Source: Euglena gracilis
Taxonomy: Eukaryota > Euglenida > Euglenophyceae > Euglenales
Assembly: GCA_039621445.1 (NCBI GenBank)
Contig: CP154956.1
Location: 74,252,192 to 74,316,191, forward strand
Direction of reading: 5' to 3'
Length of the DNA stretch: 64,000 nt
The translations under genes were made by a program, and so were the position numbers. Positions 22,782 through 32,997 of this stretch are shown here, piece after piece. The notes beneath the pieces are model-generated. The model ran no database searches, was not told the origin of the DNA, and saw only the letters and a program-made list of their open reading frames with translations. The first letter of the stretch is position 1, and each line of letters starts with the position of its first letter.

Positions 22782-23446
22782 GTCCAACGACCCCCCCCCC
22801 CCGGTCAGACGACAGAGATCAACAGTTGCTGGACATAACCCCCCAGAAAATAAGACCCTGGGGCAACTTTTTGGGTCTGTTGCTAAAAATCCCAAAGGAG
22901 GTCTAATGTTGGGGGGTCTATTCTTTTGCAGAAAAATTCGACCGAAAAAAGGCTTCCCAGTGGAGAGTCCAAAGATAGGTTTTAAATGACGTTTTTGGGT
23001 GATGAGTGAGGTCAAATTGACAATCTTGGGTATGAGTGAGGTCAAATTGACAATCCTGGGTAATGAACAGAAATTCTCTCAAAAAAAGACAATATTGCAA
23101 CATCAAAAATGGGGGACATCAAAAACAACGTCAAAAAAAACAACCTTTTTGGCGCATTTTCACAGTTTTTTTGCAGGGGGGGGGTGATTTCCCCAAATCT
23201 CCCGAGGGGGTGTTTTATTTTGGGGGGGTCTAGTTTTTGGGTTTTTGCTCCAAATCCCGGAGGTTGGGGGTCTTATTTAGGAGGTGGTTTGGGGAGGGGG
23301 GTCGGTCGTCAGACAAGGGGTGTTTTCAAGCCAAAAGATCTTCGGACTGGCCAAACCTCCGAAAAGGTGTCCTCCGGCCGCGGAGGTCGGAAGACCTGTC
23401 TGTCCTCTGAAGGAGAGTTCAGACAAAAGGGGGGGGTCGTTGGACA
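22782..23446. mobile_element. TIR element ending GTCCAACGACCCCCC
   Basis: Left GTCCAACGACCCCCCCCC (22782) and right, inverted, TATGTCCAACGACCCCCCC. The same terminal words recur as short palindromes near 29396-29440, 30110-30210 and 30735-30800, usually with CGAAAAGGTGTCCTCTGACC. Confidence 0.65.
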
Positions 23447-25289
23447 TAGAAGGGGTGGGTATGCACCAGCAGACGTTGCTTTTAATGGTAAGGACTAGCT
23501 GGGCAAATCTGGGTGGTTTCCCATCATTGTTGTTTTGTTGTTGTTTTTGTGGTGGCATCCAGTTGCTGTTTATATGTTCATCAATGTTTTTTTCCATTGG
23601 TAACTGCTGCTTTGCATATGGTCATATCAGTCGTCATCAAACCTTAACAACCATTAACTTTGTCCACCGAACGTTTTCGTGACCAGTCATTCCAGCCAAA
23701 ATGCCCATGAGTGTTACCGCCCAAAAACGTAGGTGGCTTGGACGGGCACACCCAGAGCGGAGCATCTTGATTTTGGCAATAGTTGCTTCTTTATGCTGAT
23801 TTGCCTGGAGGTCTTTCTGCGTCTGCTGGTTAATGGTTCATACCCAGAATTCGTTTTCCATCAATATCTTAGGCGGCGATAATTGCGCAACCAATTTTTG
23901 CGTTGTTTGACGTTTTTTGGCTGTTTTAAAACCCCCCAAAAGGGCACAAAATTCTGGGTTCAGAGGAGTGTGTTGCAGCTTTGGGCCAAAAATTTCCGAA
24001 AATGGTTTTGCGCGGTTTTCCGCCCAAACGATTTACGATTGTGTGTGAGTTGTGTGATTTGGGGGTGTACTGGAACTATTTGAAATGGCTGGAAAACACC
24101 GACTTTGAATGGGTGTGACACGGAGCTGTGTCTTCATGGTTTATGTTATTAACAGTATTTGAGGAACGAATGAATATTGCAAGCGTACGCGGATAACCAC
24201 CTGAAATGAAACAAGATGTGACAGACGACGGAGTTAAACGTTTAGGCAGATATCCGCGCAGAATAAACTTGTACACGGATTACCGCCTACAACTGAAAAC
24301 AAAGCATGGTACGCAGATTATCGCCCACCGTAAGCCAAGCAGTTGATGATTGGTGGGAGGGAATCTGCCTGCTGCGTGTGTATACATGGTGAGTCTAGGG
24401 CGACTTGGTGTAGGCGGAAATCCGTCTGGGAGTAAAGAAGAAACAATGGTGGTGTCCTGGTGGTGGTGCTCTCACCCCCCCCCCCGTGTCGAGACTGGCA
24501 TAGGCCAGGTGTCATTGCCTGCCGGGTTCTCTGGAATGGGGGACAGTAACACCATAGCCAATGGTAGCTGGGTAACTCCCTGACGACGTGGGCAGGTGCA
24601 ACCCGACGATATCCTGCCTTCGGCAACGCACTTGGATATAAACAGGTGCCTGTCTAAAACGGCCCAAAAACCAAAAAAAAGACGAAATAACAGATTTATG
24701 AAACTCGCAGCATCCAGTATGAGCCAAAACCCACAAAGTCTTTCCACCACCAACAATTTTGTTTCAGGCGGTTAACCGCCTGACCATCCCTACATTAATT
24801 TAAAAACATCATTGAGGAGTTGGCATGGTGTTGGGTGGGGACCAAGAGACGACGTAGGCGGTTATCTGCTTACATAAAAACGCAGAGTACGCGCTCAGGA
24901 GGCCCACAGCTGACTTGTCAGCCTTTGAGCACTGAGGCCTGGTCTCCTTTTATGAGTTCGGATGGAAACAGGGTTTGCACGGACAAAACTAATGAAATGG
25001 AGGGGGGGGCACACCAGCTGTGAGGTCAGAGAAGTCAGACAGGAAACTGCCTGGCCGAGTTAAGGGTGGGCTGAAAAAACATTTGTGGACGATGGGGTGG
25101 GGTGGGGGTGGAAGATGAAAACCGCCCCAGAAATGTCTGCTGGTTTGTTTGAAAAGTTTTGCAACTCTACTTGTGACACCCATCGCAGGCGTGAATCTTT
25201 GCGGAGTACATGGACGACGGACTTTGTTGCCAGGCTGCCAGGCAGTTTGCAACTGAATGGTGTCTGGCGTGTTGTGGTGAGTTTGAGGG

Positions 25290-26123
25290 GTGGAGGTTTA
25301 TGGAAACCAGGGAGAGGAGATTGCACAAGCAGGGTTTGACCAAATGAGGAGAGACGGGAAGCCTTTAAGCTTGGGCACTCAGTGCAGGGCTGCTTTCCAA
25401 AAGGAACAGACACATCAGCAAAAACTGCAGCTTTTCAAAGAAAAAAATGCTGTAAAACTCTTTCAAAAAACAATTAAAAAGGCCTTGAATTTTTCAGAAC
25501 TTGGAGGACTCCTTCTGAAAACCCCCCCAAAATTTTTTGATTGCTGCCACCAGTTGCTGAAACAGGCGTTTCTCCGTCCATATCTTGAATCACTTCTTTG
25601 TCAGCCTTCCCCAAACCCTGATTTTGGACCACAAACACCGTTGGGTTCCAAGTGGAGGGCCTTGGGAGGTACTTTTGTTCCTCCTGAAAAATCAACCTCA
25701 AGTTTTTGGTTGTTTTTCGGGACAGTAATAAACCATCACCTCTGTCGCAGCTCACCCGGCCTGGCAACTGACACATGCGTTCCACTGCTGTCCCTGCAGA
25801 CGACCCCTTCACCACTGGCCAGGGGAAAAATTACCGCCTCCTCATTGGAGAGGAGGGTGTCCACCTCCTGCTCAAATGCCAGGCAGGTTTCCGCCTGCTC
25901 GGGTGCTTGCTGTCCCGGCGCAGCAGCCACAGCTCCCTTTCAACCTGTCCCGCCCAACTTTCAAACATTGTGCCGCCGACACCGACCACCGAAACAGACA
26001 CTTCGGGACGCCAAAACATCACAAACACAACCCATTGCGACACCAACAAGCTCCACGCGGGTTTCCGCCCAAACCACATCTGGGCAGAAACCCGCGCAAA
26101 ATAAAAGCGGAGTAGGCGGATAA
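25290..26123 (+). CDS. Unidentified 277-codon open frame inside the 4.1-kb transposon
   Basis: Long open frame for this base composition. Its first half looks protein-like (LFQKTIKKALNFSELGGLLL, KFFDCCHQLLKQAFLRPYLE); the second half is Pro/Thr/Ser-rich. Just upstream, at 25130-25278, another open stretch ends at a textbook donor GTG|GTGAGT. It may be the remains of an element-encoded gene; no motif identifies it and it could be chance. Confidence 0.3.
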   Translation: MEVYGNQGEEIAQAGFDQMRRDGKPLSLGTQCRAAFQKEQTHQQKLQLFKEKNAVKLFQKTIKKALNFSELGGLLLKTPPKFFDCCHQLLKQAFLRPYLESLLCQPSPNPDFGPQTPLGSKWRALGGTFVPPEKSTSSFWLFFGTVINHHLCRSSPGLATDTCVPLLSLQTTPSPLARGKITASSLERRVSTSCSNARQVSACSGACCPGAAATAPFQPVPPNFQTLCRRHRPPKQTLRDAKTSQTQPIATPTSSTRVSAQTTSGQKPAQNKSGVGG

Positions 26124-26439
26124 CCGCCCACTGCTATCGGTCAATAACGCCTCAAAGTCCTCCTCTCTGTTCCCCAAACTTGTTCATTAACAACTTCACG
26201 TGATGACCGACTTCTGGAGGTTTCAGCGCGTTCCCACTTCCCACCCCCACGTGTCATCCACAAATCGAACTCTTCTCATTCTTAAACCCTTCTGCGCGGG
26301 CTTCCACCTGAAAGATCCCCAGCTCACCCACATCATTCAAATGCGTGTTCTGCATCCCCAACCCGACACAGCACCATCCCACCAAACAAAATAAAAATAC
26401 AACACAATATGCCCACCCATTCTTGGCAGCTGTGCTTGA

Positions 26440-26900
26440 CTTAGGCGGCGCGAATTGCCCAACCGATTTTTTCGTTTTTTGGCGTTTTTTTGGCTGTTTT
26501 AAAAACACCTAAAAGGGCAAAAAGATTTTGAGCTGAGAGGGCGGCTTTGGGCCAAAATTTAACAGAAGTGGTTTTGCGCGGTATTCCGCTGAGCCGATTT
26601 CCGATAGGGTGTGAGTTGTGCGATTTGGGAGTGTACTAGAACTGTTTGAAATGGGTCGAAAAACACCGACTTTGAACAGGTGTGACACGGGGCTGTGTGT
26701 CCATGGTTTAAGTTAATAACAGTAGTTGAGAGACGAGTGAACAATACAAGTGTGTGCGGATAACCGCGTAAAACGAAAGAAGAGGTGACAGACAACGGAG
26801 TTAAACGTTTGGGCGGTAATCTGCGCACAATGCACTTGTACGTGGATAACCGCGTACAAGTGCAAACAAAGCATGGTGCGCGGATTACCGCCGCGCACAC
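26440..26900. repeat. Internal second copy of transposon left end
   Basis: From 26440 (CTTAGGCGGCGCGAATTGCC) the sequence parallels 23868-24300. Shared words include TTTTTTGGCTGTTTTAAAA, AACACCGACTTTGAA, GGTGTGACACGG and GCGGATAACCGC. It suggests a nested or tandemly duplicated element, since 26440-27962 alone also has matching inverted ends. Confidence 0.65.
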
Positions 26901-28014
26901 AGCTTGAAGCTATCTAACGTTTCATCCATTCATGTGCGCGGAGATCCGCCTGCAAACGGTCTTACAAAAACTTCCAAAAAAAGTTGTGTTCTGTTTCCGC
27001 ACCGCCTCAAACAAAAATTTTGAGTATCTCTCAGCAGAGGTTGACAGGTGGGGGAAAATGTTCAGTTTTGCGTGGCCCAGGTGTGTCATCGTGCGCTCAC
27101 AAATTAAGGACAGCACGCACTCAAACCGCATCCCATTTCAGTTCACCTTGGCCACAAGTTTTTTCGAAGTTCTTGAACTTGTGATGGCAAGAATGGTGTT
27201 GAAGCCTTTCCCAACCCCTCTGTTCCGGATAGCCCTCCCTTCCGTGCCTTCCTGGTCCAACTGTCATCCCGCGCTGCTAAATGATACATTGTGGTGCACA
27301 GCACAGGAGGAGGGGGATGCTGGGGAGCTTGTGAACCAATCAGGACACCCGGAGCAAGACACACAGTGCACACCTCGTTGCGAAATCATCACTTCTTTAG
27401 GCCATTTTCAAATTTATTCCCAGGCCAGCCCCCTCCGTTATTGCAGCATCTCTTCATCACAAAAACAAATTTTGCGCAGTTTACCGCTAAAACATCCCTT
27501 CCAGAAATTATAGCATCTTTTGGGCAGTGTTGTCTGCCCACCTCCCTCATCACTGGACCTCGGGACTCACGAGATGTTCAAAAATAGACGGGTTGCTTAG
27601 GCGGTTGCCTCTTCTTCACCTGCAGCACTGTGTCACCCCCCCCCCTCCACAGGGAGGGTCCGGTAGTATCACCAAACAACCGGGGCTCCAGAGGCCAGGT
27701 GTTCTCTGGCTGTTTTCTGTTTTTTTTTCAAATTTTCAAGGCGTTCCAGGGGGGTGTTTTCCAAAACCCCCCCTGAAACGACCATAAATTTTCAATTTTT
27801 GTCAAAATGGCTAAAATGGACCCAAAACCACCCAAATTTTTGTGCTGGTGTCACCCTCTCAAATTTTTGAGCACAAAACGGTGGGGTGTCGTAAGAGGAA
27901 ACCCGCGCACCTCAAACACACAGAAATTGGAAAAAAAAATTGGGCAATTCACGCCGCCTAAGAATATTGATGTTCATGTTTTTCTAATAATAAAAAAAGC
28001 AAACGGTGACACAC

Positions 28015-28227
28015 CAATGGCAGAGACGAGGTCAATGGTGACGCAGTCGTCCGTCCAGAACAGCAAGGTGGACTGCGCGGAGTCCGCCATGAAGCGGAAG
28101 GAGAAGAACTGCCAGATGTTGGCGGTCAGGGTGGCGTTGAGGTTCAGCGTGTACGCCTGCTGGAAGAGGCTCGGGGCCCGGCCGCTCACTGCGACGCGGA
28201 CGACATCGCGGCACGCCTCGGTCGCCT
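28015..28227 (-). CDS. Gene B exon B3: end of DUF642-like domain
   Basis: Excellent acceptor GTCTTCTTTCAAG|GAG, donor ATTG|GTGTGTC, 71 codons. It contains NIWQFFSFRFMADSAQSTLL and then FWTDDCVTIDLVSA. This matches the W-x-x-x-x-F-x-F-x-A...T-x-L-x-F...C-x-x-x-x-D-x-V ending of DUF642-type domains. The DUF642 assignment is by eye from these motifs. Confidence 0.75.
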
Positions 28228-28261
28228 CCTTGAAAGAAGACCCCTGTTTGTGGCACCTCCC

Positions 28262-28450
28262 CAGGGTTGTAGGGGAGGTCTGGTGGGGGGGGGGGTCGAC
28301 CCCCCCACCAGGGAGATGGGGAGGGGGGTTGAAGGAAGGTCCAAGAAAAACTTCCTTTTGCACCCAAGTAAAAATTTGGCCTAAAAATATGGGAACGGGT
28401 GGTGGGGGATCGGACCCCCCATCCACCGCCCATGGGGTTTTGGGGATTCC
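28262..28450. mobile_element. GGTCGACCC-family element
   Basis: GTCTGGTGGGGGGGGGGGTC ... GGTGGTGGGGGATCGGACCC ... CCACCGCCCATGGGGTTTTG. Same architecture as the copy at 7.2 kb. It lies between exons B2 and B3. Confidence 0.55.
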
Positions 28451-28508
28451 CATACCGCCCTGCACCTCCCCTGCTTTATGAACTGGACAAGATGGGTGAG
28501 GTGGTGAC

Positions 28509-28773
28509 CGGGTGGTGCTTAGACGGCTGTCTGGCCGTCTCTAAGCTCCAGCCCAGCAGCGGGTGCATCGCCGCCCTCCCCGCCCGTTGCGGCCGAGGCG
28601 GGCCGGCGGAGGGGGTGGAGGTGGAGCCCGTGGCGTAGAACGTCACCACAAACCAGGCCCCGGCCGTGGAGGTGACGACCTGCTGGACGCCCCCTGACAG
28701 GGCGGTGCAGCCAGCGTTGAGGAGGTAGGACTGCGTGCCGCTGTACCCCTGCGAGGGCCACGCGAAGGCCGCA
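28509..28773 (-). CDS. Gene B exon B2: middle of DUF642-like domain
   Basis: Acceptor AAACCTGCAG|T at 28773; CCCTCGCAG|GGG at 28748 would be phase 0 from B1. It contains SQGYSGTQSYLLNAGC and then GGVQQVVTSTAGAWFVVTFY. This follows the G-x-Q-S-x-x-L...Q-x-V-x-T-x-A-G-x-x-Y/F pattern of the DUF642 core. A phase-0 donor CCG|GTCACC ends it at 28509; the last 30 residues are less typical and the exon may be shorter. Confidence 0.68.
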
Positions 28774-28794
28774 CTGCAGGTTTGATGTCCGGGC

Positions 28795-29090
28795 AGGTGG
28801 GGGGGTCAGACCCCCTCCCTCGGTCCAGGAGGGGGGTGGGGGGACACCTCGTCCTAAACAGTGCCACGATTGGGTAACCAAATTGTTGGTCCGGCGCAAA
28901 GTGCTGGTCGAACTTTTTTGCCTCCCAAAATTGGCTGAAATACCATTTTGGGCACTTTCTCGGGAAAAATTGACAACAAAAAAATCGGCGCAAAGCGTCG
29001 GAAGGAAAATTTTGGCCTTTTGGGGTCCCAGGAACCCCTCCAGGCCGGTCCAGACCCCCCTTGGCAGGCGGGGGGGAGTCCAGTCCATGA
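28795..29090. mobile_element. Poly-G element of the GGTCCGGACCC/CCTAAAC family
   Basis: GGTGGGGGGGTCAGACCCCC, GGTCCAGGAGGGGGGTGGGG, CCTAAACAGTGCCACGATTG, then GCCGGTCCAGACCCCCCTTG. Located just 3' of gene B exon B1's intron. Confidence 0.55.
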
Positions 29091-30107
29091 CAGCATGATG
29101 GGAACCCCCTCCTCCTCCGCCCCTCACTCCTTACATCGTACCCTGCGAACGGTGCCTTCCATCAACTACAGAACTGACAGAGGGGGAGTGCTTGTTACCA
29201 ACCAGATGCAAAAGCACAACACTGACTGAAGAAACTAATGGGAAATTAATTAAAATTAATTAAATTTATTAAAAAATTTTGTTATTTACTAAATTAAAAA
29301 ATATATGGGCAAAACCACCCAACTGTTCCCAACAATTTCTGACCATTCAACAACACCCCCCGGTTCATTCTCCCCCCAGTTCACCCCCCCCCCATGTCCA
29401 ACGACCACCCCCCCCCCCAGTTGGACACCTTTTCGGAGGTTTGGCCAATTTTTTGCAACCAAAATTGGCCAAAAATCAGCCAAAATGCCATTTTTGGCAC
29501 TTTTGGGGCAAAAATTGTCACAATTGGCCAAAATTGAAAATTTGACCATTTTGGGGGGTGTTTGCTTCACACACATTGATTCTGCTTTTCCATTGGTCAC
29601 TTCTGTTTTGCATACGGTCATTGAGTCGAACAGTTGTTATCATAAAGCACCGATTGATCTTAGTCCACAGAATTCATTTGGTGTGGTGGGTGTTATTTAC
29701 AATGGATTCATCTTGTCCAATTGCAGGTTGGGCGGCCGAGCTGCTGTGTTCGTCCCGAGGCCGGGGCCATTTGTTTTCACCGGGTTTGGCAACCATCCCC
29801 AACCCCAATGGTTGCCCTGCTGTGCGACCCCCCCCCCCCTGCATGCAGCTTCAGTTGGGCTTGACGGCTTGGCCGAAGCGCTTCAACTCCGGGGCCACCC
29901 AAGGTTGAGCCATCCATCCCCCATCCCAACGCCCGCCCACCACGGATATGTGGGAAGCCCTGATGGGGGGGGGGGTATCCCTCCTCCCACCTCGAAACTG
30001 CTAGTGCCTGGAGAATTTTTGGTTCTTTGGTCAAAGGGCCATGTGCCAGGCCTAAAATAGAAAATCCCACATAATTATTTGTACCCTCCCCCCCCCCCTA
30101 TCTGCCT

Positions 30108-30215
30108 AGTCCAACGACCGGTAGCCTCTGTCCTCTGACCGGGGGGTCGTTGGACATAGGGTAGTGACCAAAAAGGTGTCCTCTGAACGGGGGGGGGGGG
30201 TCGTTGGACACAGGG
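30108..30215. mobile_element. Short GTCCAACGACC-family copy
   Basis: CTAGTCCAACGACCGGTAGC ... CTGACCGGGGGGTCGTTGGA, followed at once by GGTGTCCTCTGAACGGGGGG...GTCGTTGGACA. Two overlapping palindromic ends. Confidence 0.55.
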
Positions 30216-31139
30216 TCGGGGAAAAAAGTTTGCCAAAACCCCCCCAAACAGCCCAAACAGGTCAAAATTTTCCTTCTGGCGCTTCTCGCCCCCATTTCAA
30301 ACCCTGTCAACAAATATTTACTTAAATAGCACCCGAAACTGACATCCTTGGACGATTTTGTTGCGGAGATCACGTCAAGAGAACATGCAAAGAAAATGCA
30401 AACGAAGGTTGGTGACCAATGTGAAGAGGCTCTGTGACCAGACATCCAGCCGACAATCCCTGCATTCCATCAACCATCTTCACTCCATCATACAACCTAG
30501 CAAACACCCGAAAATGTCATGGTGGAATGTTGGGAGTGTGGTGAAGCTCCTTCAACAACCGCAGGCACTATCTCCCCGGTGGAGCGCTCGTAATGCACAA
30601 AACTCCCCGGAGGGAAAATTTTAATGGACGATGGGCTGCGGGGTAGAGGAGAAGGGCGGAAGAAAAGCCTTTCAGGGCTGGCAAACCTCCGGTTTTCACA
30701 CACCTGCAAAAAAAAACATCAAACCTCCGAAAAGGTGTCCTCTGACCGGGAGAGTGGTCATTGGACATAGCGGGGTCGTTGGACATAGGGGGGGGGGGGG
30801 GGGAATTAAAGCAAAGACACTGATTTTTGAATTCCTTGAATAATTGTTCATGCAAAAAAAACACCCAAATATCAAAAAAACAAATGTAAAGTATGTTGAA
30901 AATTGGTGAAAAGCGGCATTTTTTCTGTTTCTCGGTTTGCAGCGCCAGAAGATTAGCAGATTCCTTTTTACAAGTTTTGGAGGCCACCAAGGAGGGTGTG
31001 GACCCCCTAGGACCCCCTCTCTAGGGGGGGGGGGGGTCTGGACACCTGCCCAGGGTTCGATACAAGGGCAGGTGGGGGGTTCTGACCCCCCCTCCGGTCC
31101 AGAAGGCCCCGAAGAAAATTTTGTCCTAAACATCAGCGC

Positions 31140-31260
31140 CCCCAGAAATACGGGACGGCCTGGTGGAGGGGGGAGGTCGGGCCCCCCCTCCATCCACCAG
31201 GATGGGGGTGGGGGGTCAACACCCCCACCCAACACCCATAGGGTTTCGGGGATTCCCGCA
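31140..31260. mobile_element. GGTCGACCC-family fragment
   Basis: AATACGGGACGGCCTGGTGG ... CCATCCACCAGGATGGGGGT ... GTTTCGGGGATTCCCG. It directly abuts a member of the CCTAAACAGTGG family. Confidence 0.5.
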
Positions 31261-31570
31261 CAGGGGGGGGACACCCGTCCAACCTAAACAGTGGCGCGGT
31301 CTGGGTGACTGGTTTTTGGCCCGGCGCAAAGCACCAGGCCGACAGTTTTTTCCCTCAAAATCGGCCAAAAGTGCCATTTTGGGCACTTTTGGGGGCAAAA
31401 AATTGTCAATGCAAAATGCAAAAAAAAATTCGGAACAAGCGAAGCGCTGGAAGGAAATTTTTACCTTTGGGTCCGTGTACCCCCCAGGGGTCTCTCGGAC
31501 CTCCCCTCTGGTCCAGAAGGGGGGGGGGACGCCCCCTCCTAAACCCTGCACACCTTATCTTATATCAAAA
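31260..31570. mobile_element. Poly-G element of the GGTCCGGACCC/CCTAAAC family
   Basis: ACCTAAACAGTGGCGCGGTC, TTTTTGGCCCGGCGCAAAGC, AAAGTGCCATTTTGGGCACT, then GTCCAGAAGGGGGGGGGGAC. Close to the 22.2-kb copy. Confidence 0.6.
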
Positions 31571-32062
31571 CCTGCCCTGCCGCCCCCACCGTCACACCTT
31601 CCCCGCCAGCACGTTCCCGGAGGTCTGCGAGAACCACAGCTGGAGGTCCCCCGTTGAATGGCACAACCCCCATGGGCCCGGCTTCAACAAGGACCATTGG
31701 GCGGCGGATTAGCCCCACCGAGGAGAGGCACCCCGACACCCCAACCCCTGCAATGGGTCGTTGCTGCAGCTCACAGGATCCGATGCCGTGAGGATTACTC
31801 CGATGGATCCCGAAGCATTCCGGAAACCGTTTCCAGCAATGTTGCGGAAACTTCCAGACAAAGAGACAGAACAAAATTTTTATTCGGGTGTCGGGCACTG
31901 GGCACGTTGAAAGTTGTTAAATCCTGAAGCCACAGACACAGGCGAACATTTAAAACCACAAAAAAACATATACATGTGAAACATTCTTGAAATCCTTCCC
32001 AGGCAGCTTTTCACATTCAAATCAAAATGCCAAGTGCCACTCTGATCCTCCTTGAAGATCAC

Positions 32063-32281
32063 TTTCGCCAGTTTCATACAGAACAGCTGTTGTGTGAAGG
32101 GGGTCGTGGCCGAGCTCGCACTCAGCTGGGTCCAGCTGCCCCACGTCGAGCCCGGCGACACGCCCGTGTTGGCGGAGACGTGCGGGCTCTCGAAGTCGGG
32201 GTTCGCCACCACGTTGGAGTAGAGGACGCCATGTGCGGCAGGGCACGCCCACAGGAGGGCCACCACCCACCCCAGCCACAT
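32063..32281 (-). CDS. Gene B exon B1: start codon, signal peptide, start of DUF642-like domain
   Basis: ATG at 32281. Residues 1-18 (MWLGWVVALLWACPAAHG) form a hydrophobic signal peptide with a plausible A-x-G cleavage site. Then come VVANPDFESP and GSTWGSWTQL, matching the opening N-G-x-F-E...W pattern of DUF642 proteins. A phase-0 donor AAA|GTGATC at 32062 is used here. Other GT sites (a GTGCGA at 32125, a GTATGA) are possible, so the 3' edge is uncertain. Confidence 0.72.
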
Positions 32282-32491
32282 TGGGGCGGGTGAGGGTCAG
32301 GCTGCGGGGGAGAGGGGCAAAGGGCACAGGCACAGCGCCCCTCCCCACAGCCCGCACAGCGAATCAAATGGCGTGGGAAAATATCACAAATCTGGCCATT
32401 TTGCAACACAGGTGTTGGGTGTTTGAGCTGTTTTTGGCGTTTTTTTTCATTTTTTCCACAAAATGGCCTAAAAACATGACCTTTTGTAACT

Positions 32492-32990
32492 CAGGGGGGG
32501 GATAATTGATATCGGAGGCCTTCGGGAAAATTGCGGGAAAATTGTGGAAAAATTGCGGAAATTGCGGGAAAATTGCGGAAAAATTGATATCGGGAATATA
32601 CACATTTCTGCTTGAGGGGACATAGAAATTTTTCAATTGTGAGGTTCAGAACACCGCAACACCCACGTCATGCAGGCGAGCACAAATCAACACGCTTGAA
32701 GTTCGATGCACAGGTATCCTGTGACCAGTGGTGCACCTGTGAGAAAAATTGGTAAACTGGGGGGAAAAAACAAAACACAATAGCACACCTGTTGATCCAT
32801 TTGAAGAATGGCTTGAACTCATCTTCCAACTTCGGTGATGGGGAAAAAATTCTGCGAAAAAAAATGCAAAAAATTGCGGAAAATTGCGGAAATTGCGGAA
32901 AAATCGCGGAAAATTGCGGAAAATTGCGGAAATTGCGGGAAATTGCGGAAATTGCGGAAAAATGCGGATATCAATTATCCCCCCCCCCTG
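32492..32990. mobile_element. 499-bp hAT-like miniature element, 7-bp target duplication
   Basis: Begins CAGGGGGGGGATAATTGATA and ends with the exact inverse. It is flanked by TGTAACT at 32485-32491 and 32991-32997. The interior is built of AATTGCGG and GAAAATTGCGG words. The CAGGG terminus and 7-8 bp duplication are hAT-like. It sits about 210 bp upstream of the gene B start codon. Confidence 0.78.
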
Positions 32991-32997
32991 TGTAACT

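Larger units (their letters stand above)
23868..27962. mobile_element. 4.1-kb TIR transposon, 5-bp target duplication
   Basis: Left end CTTAGGCGGCGATAATTGCG at 23868 and inverted right end CTTAGGCGGCGTGAATTGCC ending at 27962. Both are flanked by AATAT (23863-23867 and 27963-27967). It shares the CTTAGGCGGC tip with the 9.9-15.4 kb element but has a different interior, studded with GCGGWTAACCGC-type words. A second copy of the left end plus about 450 bp of interior recurs from 26440. No transposase is recognised. Confidence 0.72.
15545..32281 (-). other. Gene B: secreted protein with DUF642-like domain and Thr-rich stalk (model)
   Basis: Gene model, partly inferred. An ATG exon at 32281 encodes a classical signal peptide (MWLGWVVALLWACPAAHG) followed by an N-x-x-x-N-x-D-F-E motif typical of DUF642/galactose-binding-like extracellular domains. 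Two downstream exons supply the middle (GTQSYLLNAGC) and the end (FRFMADSAQSTLLFWTDDC) of such a fold. Further along the same strand, blocks of T-x-T-x repeats look like an O-glycosylated stalk, and a Cys-rich block follows. The product would be secreted or wall-attached. The link between the DUF642 part and the stalk exons crosses a 4.1-kb transposon and is not proven; they could be two adjacent genes. Confidence 0.5.

Noticed and set aside
25736-25930. Minus-strand frame with EQEVDTLLSNEEAVIFPLAS
   Set aside because: Protein-like, but inside the 4.1-kb transposon, opposite a longer plus frame, with no splice sites.
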